Below are positions 43,013 through 44,979 of a stretch of DNA of 44,979 bases, in pieces (position 1 is the first letter of the stretch; each line of letters opens with the position of its first letter). The DNA is taken from positions 1-44,979 of the forward strand of contig NZ_JADCDA010000025.1 of assembly GCF_020252405.1 (NCBI RefSeq), read 5' to 3'. Under the pieces are notes generated by a model. The model made no database searches. It saw nothing but the letters and a program-made list of their open reading frames with translations, and was not told where the DNA came from. Source of the stretch: Aestuariivirga sp. (lineage in GTDB: Bacteria > Pseudomonadota > Alphaproteobacteria > Rhizobiales > Aestuariivirgaceae). The position numbers and the translations under genes were made by a program.

Positions 43013-43837
43013 ATGCTCATCCTCCAGATCGTCGTGCTGGCGCTCATCCAGGGCATCACCGAATTCCTTCCCATTTCCTCCTCGGGCCACCTGTTGCTGG
43101 TGCCCGTGCTCACCGGCTGGCCGGACCAGGGGGTCCTCACCGACGTGATGGTGCATATGGGGTCCTTTCTGGCGGTCATCGTTTACTTCTGGAAAGACTG
43201 CGCGAAGCTGTCGATGGGCCTTCTGGACATGGCGCGCGGCCGCAACAGCGCCTGGGGCCGGCTTGCCCTGCTGCTCATTCTCGGCACCGTTCCGGCGGTC
43301 GTGGTCGGCGTTATCCTCGACAAGCTGGGCTTCATGGACCTGGTGCGCCAGATGCCCATCGTGGTGGCGTGGAACGCCATCATCTTCGGCATCCTGCTCT
43401 ACGTCTGCGACCGGTTCGGCCTGAACACGCGGCGCATGGCCGGCATGACCTGGGCGCCGGCCCTCATCATCGGCCTGGCCCAGGCCCTGGCCCTTGTGCC
43501 GGGCGTCAGCCGTTCCGGCATCACCATGACGGCGGCGCGCGCGCTGGGCTTCGAGCGGCCCGAGGCGGCGCGCTTCGCCTTCCTGCTCGGCATTCCGGCC
43601 ATCGCCGGCGCGGGCGTGCTGAAACTCGGCGAGGCGGCGCACAGCGGCGCAGTCATCTCCGTCCCGATGATCCTGACGGCGGTTCTCACCTTTTTCGTGG
43701 CGCTCGGCACCATCACGGTGCTGATGAAGCTCATCCGCCATATGAGCTTCCTGCCCTTCGCCATCTATCGCGTGGCGCTCGGCGTCGTCCTGCTCGCGGT
43801 GATTTACTCGGGGGTTCCCCTGGGTGTCGTGAACTGA
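43013..43837 (+). CDS. uppP: Undecaprenyl-diphosphatase
   Basis: A 274-residue inner-membrane protein with about eight helices. It dephosphorylates undecaprenyl diphosphate to recycle the lipid carrier for wall synthesis. GITEFLPISSSGHLLL near the N-terminus and PGVSRSGITMTAARALG in the middle are the two catalytic motifs. ATG 43013 (MLILQIVVLALIQG) matches family starts; TTG 43004 is less likely. Its last 34 bases overlap the 3' end of the convergent NDUFA9-like gene. Confidence 0.95.
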   Translation: MLILQIVVLALIQGITEFLPISSSGHLLLVPVLTGWPDQGVLTDVMVHMGSFLAVIVYFWKDCAKLSMGLLDMARGRNSAWGRLALLLILGTVPAVVVGVILDKLGFMDLVRQMPIVVAWNAIIFGILLYVCDRFGLNTRRMAGMTWAPALIIGLAQALALVPGVSRSGITMTAARALGFERPEAARFAFLLGIPAIAGAGVLKLGEAAHSGAVISVPMILTAVLTFFVALGTITVLMKLIRHMSFLPFAIYRVALGVVLLAVIYSGVPLGVVN

Positions 43838-44784
43838 CCGGCCTTGCGGTAGCGGTAGAGATAGCCCGGAACGATTCCCCCGATTCCCTGCGGCACGATG
43901 CCGAGGCCCTCCAGCGTCCTCTGCTCGCGGAGCGCCGCCCCGCTCACCACATTGTCATGGCGCAGCATTTCCACCTGGTCGGCGGTCAGCATCGGCTTGG
44001 GGGCAAGGCCCATGATGGCCGCCTGCACCCTGGCCACACCCCAGGGCAGCGGCAGCAGCAGGCGCCTGCGGCCGATGGTATCGAGTGTGAACTGCATAAG
44101 CTGCCTGAAGCTGAACTGCTCCGGCCCGCCCAGCTCATAGGTCTTGCCATCGGCCTCGCCCGCATCGACGAGGCGGGCCACCGCCTCGCCCACATCGCCG
44201 GCGAAAACCGGCTGGAACTTCGTCTCGCCGCCGCCGATCAGCGGCAGAAAGGGCGAGATGCGCGCCATGCCGGCGAAGCGGTTGAAAAAACTGTCCTCCG
44301 GTCCGAACACGATGGAGGGTCTCAGCACGATCGCGCCGGGGAAATTGGCGCGCGCCAGCCGCTCGCCCTCGGCCTTGCTCCGGGCATATTGGGCGCTGGA
44401 ACCGGCATCGGCCCCGATCGCCGACATCTGGATGAACAGAAGGGCGCGGGCCGCCCTGGCGGCCCTGGCCGAGGCTTCCGCCCCGAACACATGCACGGCA
44501 TCGAAGTTCTGGGCGCCCGAGGAATAGAGAACGCCCGTCAGATTGATCACCGCATAGGCGCCCGCGCAGGCGGCATCGAGCGAGGCCGGAAAGCGCACAT
44601 TGGCCTGCACCGCCATGATCTGCCCGGTGTTGCCCAGGGGCTGCAGGTGGCCTGCAAGGTCGGGCCTGCGGCATGCCACCCGGATGCGGTAGCCGCGCTG
44701 CGCCAGCGCCCGGACGATGTGCCGCCCCAGAAAGCCCGATCCGCCGATGATGGTGATGAGTCTGCCGGATGGCTGAACGAGCAC
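43804..44784 (-). CDS. Complex I NDUFA9-type NAD(P)-binding protein
   Basis: A 326-residue atypical SDR. GTG 44784 follows GGGGGAG. The nucleotide-binding motif is GGSGFLGRHIVRALAQRG. VINLTGVLYSSG, FIQMSAIGAD and GAIVLRPSIVFGPED match the NDUFA9 family, an accessory complex I subunit in Alphaproteobacteria and mitochondria. It is thought to stabilise complex I rather than catalyse. It is convergent with and overlaps uppP. Confidence 0.9.
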   Translation of the reverse strand: MLVQPSGRLITIIGGSGFLGRHIVRALAQRGYRIRVACRRPDLAGHLQPLGNTGQIMAVQANVRFPASLDAACAGAYAVINLTGVLYSSGAQNFDAVHVFGAEASARAARAARALLFIQMSAIGADAGSSAQYARSKAEGERLARANFPGAIVLRPSIVFGPEDSFFNRFAGMARISPFLPLIGGGETKFQPVFAGDVGEAVARLVDAGEADGKTYELGGPEQFSFRQLMQFTLDTIGRRRLLLPLPWGVARVQAAIMGLAPKPMLTADQVEMLRHDNVVSGAALREQRTLEGLGIVPQGIGGIVPGYLYRYRKAGQFTTPRGTPE

Positions 44785-44838
44785 GGAAGCTCCCCCTGAT
44801 TATCGGTTGTGCGGCGGTTTCTAGAGTATCCGTGATGA

Positions 44839-44979
44839 TCAAGCGATTTTTTTCTGCCAGGTGGCGCGTTTTTTGAGGAGTGCGTTGGCGAGGACGACGA
44901 GCTTTCGCATGACGGCAGTGGTGGCCTGCTTGGGAGCTTTTCCGATGGCGATCAGCTGTTGGTATTTGGCCTTGAGGTC
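44839..44979 (-). mobile_element. 3' end of an IS110-type transposase gene (cut by window edge)
   Basis: On the minus strand, 46 codons run from the window edge to TGA (44839-44841). The peptide (KYQQLIAIGKAPKQATTAVM followed by RKLVVLANALLKKRATW) matches the C-terminus of IS110/IS116/IS902 transposases, where GK..K.A..A.MRKL...NA.L is conserved. The rest, including the DEDD catalytic domain, lies beyond 44979. The left end of the element should lie just left of 44839, 54 bp from the NDUFA9 start codon. Whether it is intact cannot be seen. Confidence 0.75.

Noticed and set aside
43369-44799. 476-codon plus-strand frame opposite the NDUFA9-like gene
   Set aside because: It begins inside uppP in another frame, and the real gene on the minus strand has a nucleotide-binding motif and a good ribosome binding site.

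Overview
The window is a GC-rich stretch (sampled rows are about 62-72% GC) of an alphaproteobacterial chromosome, most likely Hyphomicrobiales (Rhizobiales). The grounds are gene content and order: hisS-hisZ-hisG with short-form HisG; murA next to DUF2948, UPF0262 and a low-molecular-weight phosphatase; the block SDR-queG-GST-uppP-NDUFA9; a phasin; a PdhS/DivJ-like kinase; and a tRNA-His that lacks G-1. It is housekeeping and metabolic sequence, with no prophage, CRISPR array or defence island. The only mobile-element gene is the 3' end of an IS110-type transposase at the right edge.

Layout. 1-2900: a secreted DUF1254/DUF1214 protein, a YidB-like protein and a GlsB/YeaQ membrane protein, separated by several kinds of intergenic repeat. 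2940-6297: a coupled trio of a small PF13769-type protein, a methyl-THF:corrinoid methyltransferase and a ferredoxin-ASKHA corrinoid activator, read as a B12-dependent methyl-transfer module. 6533-8493: a small HTH-like protein, an M24 peptidase and an unrecognised protein. 8511-11604 (minus): LMW phosphatase, UPF0262, DUF2948, murA and a 57-residue basic protein. tRNA-Thr(GGT) follows at 11699. 11895-14544: a small exported protein, then AsmA and moaE (minus). 14841-21621: acetoacetyl-CoA synthetase, an FbpB-like permease and a multi-PAS kinase (minus), and a phasin. tRNA-His(GTG) follows at 21777. 21945-22349: LprI-like protein. 22352-29660: divergent 2-hydroxyacid oxidation locus, glcDEF to the left and cytochrome c plus lutABC to the right. 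29743-34296: FAH-family hydrolase and hisS-hisZ-hisG. 34363-35981: small secreted protein and MltB-type transglycosylase. 35985-39168 (minus): MacA/MacB-like exporter with separate ATPase and permease. 39267-44784: alpha/beta hydrolase and the SDR-queG-GST-uppP-NDUFA9 block.

How the genes fit together. GlcDEF and LutABC oxidise glycolate and lactate through flavin and Fe-S centres, and the cytochrome c between them could be an electron acceptor. Acetoacetyl-CoA synthetase and the phasin point to polyhydroxybutyrate turnover. HisZ and short HisG form one enzyme. HisS and the aberrant tRNA-His, about 9 kb apart, fit the known alphaproteobacterial change in histidine tRNA identity.

The most notable observations are: the atypical tRNA-His together with a hisS whose middle third has clearly lower GC; the corrinoid/folate trio; the glc-cytc-lut locus; a palindrome over the phasin promoter; and families of palindromic intergenic repeats whose ends meet stop codons. 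All function calls rest on motif and family recognition by eye; no database search was run.
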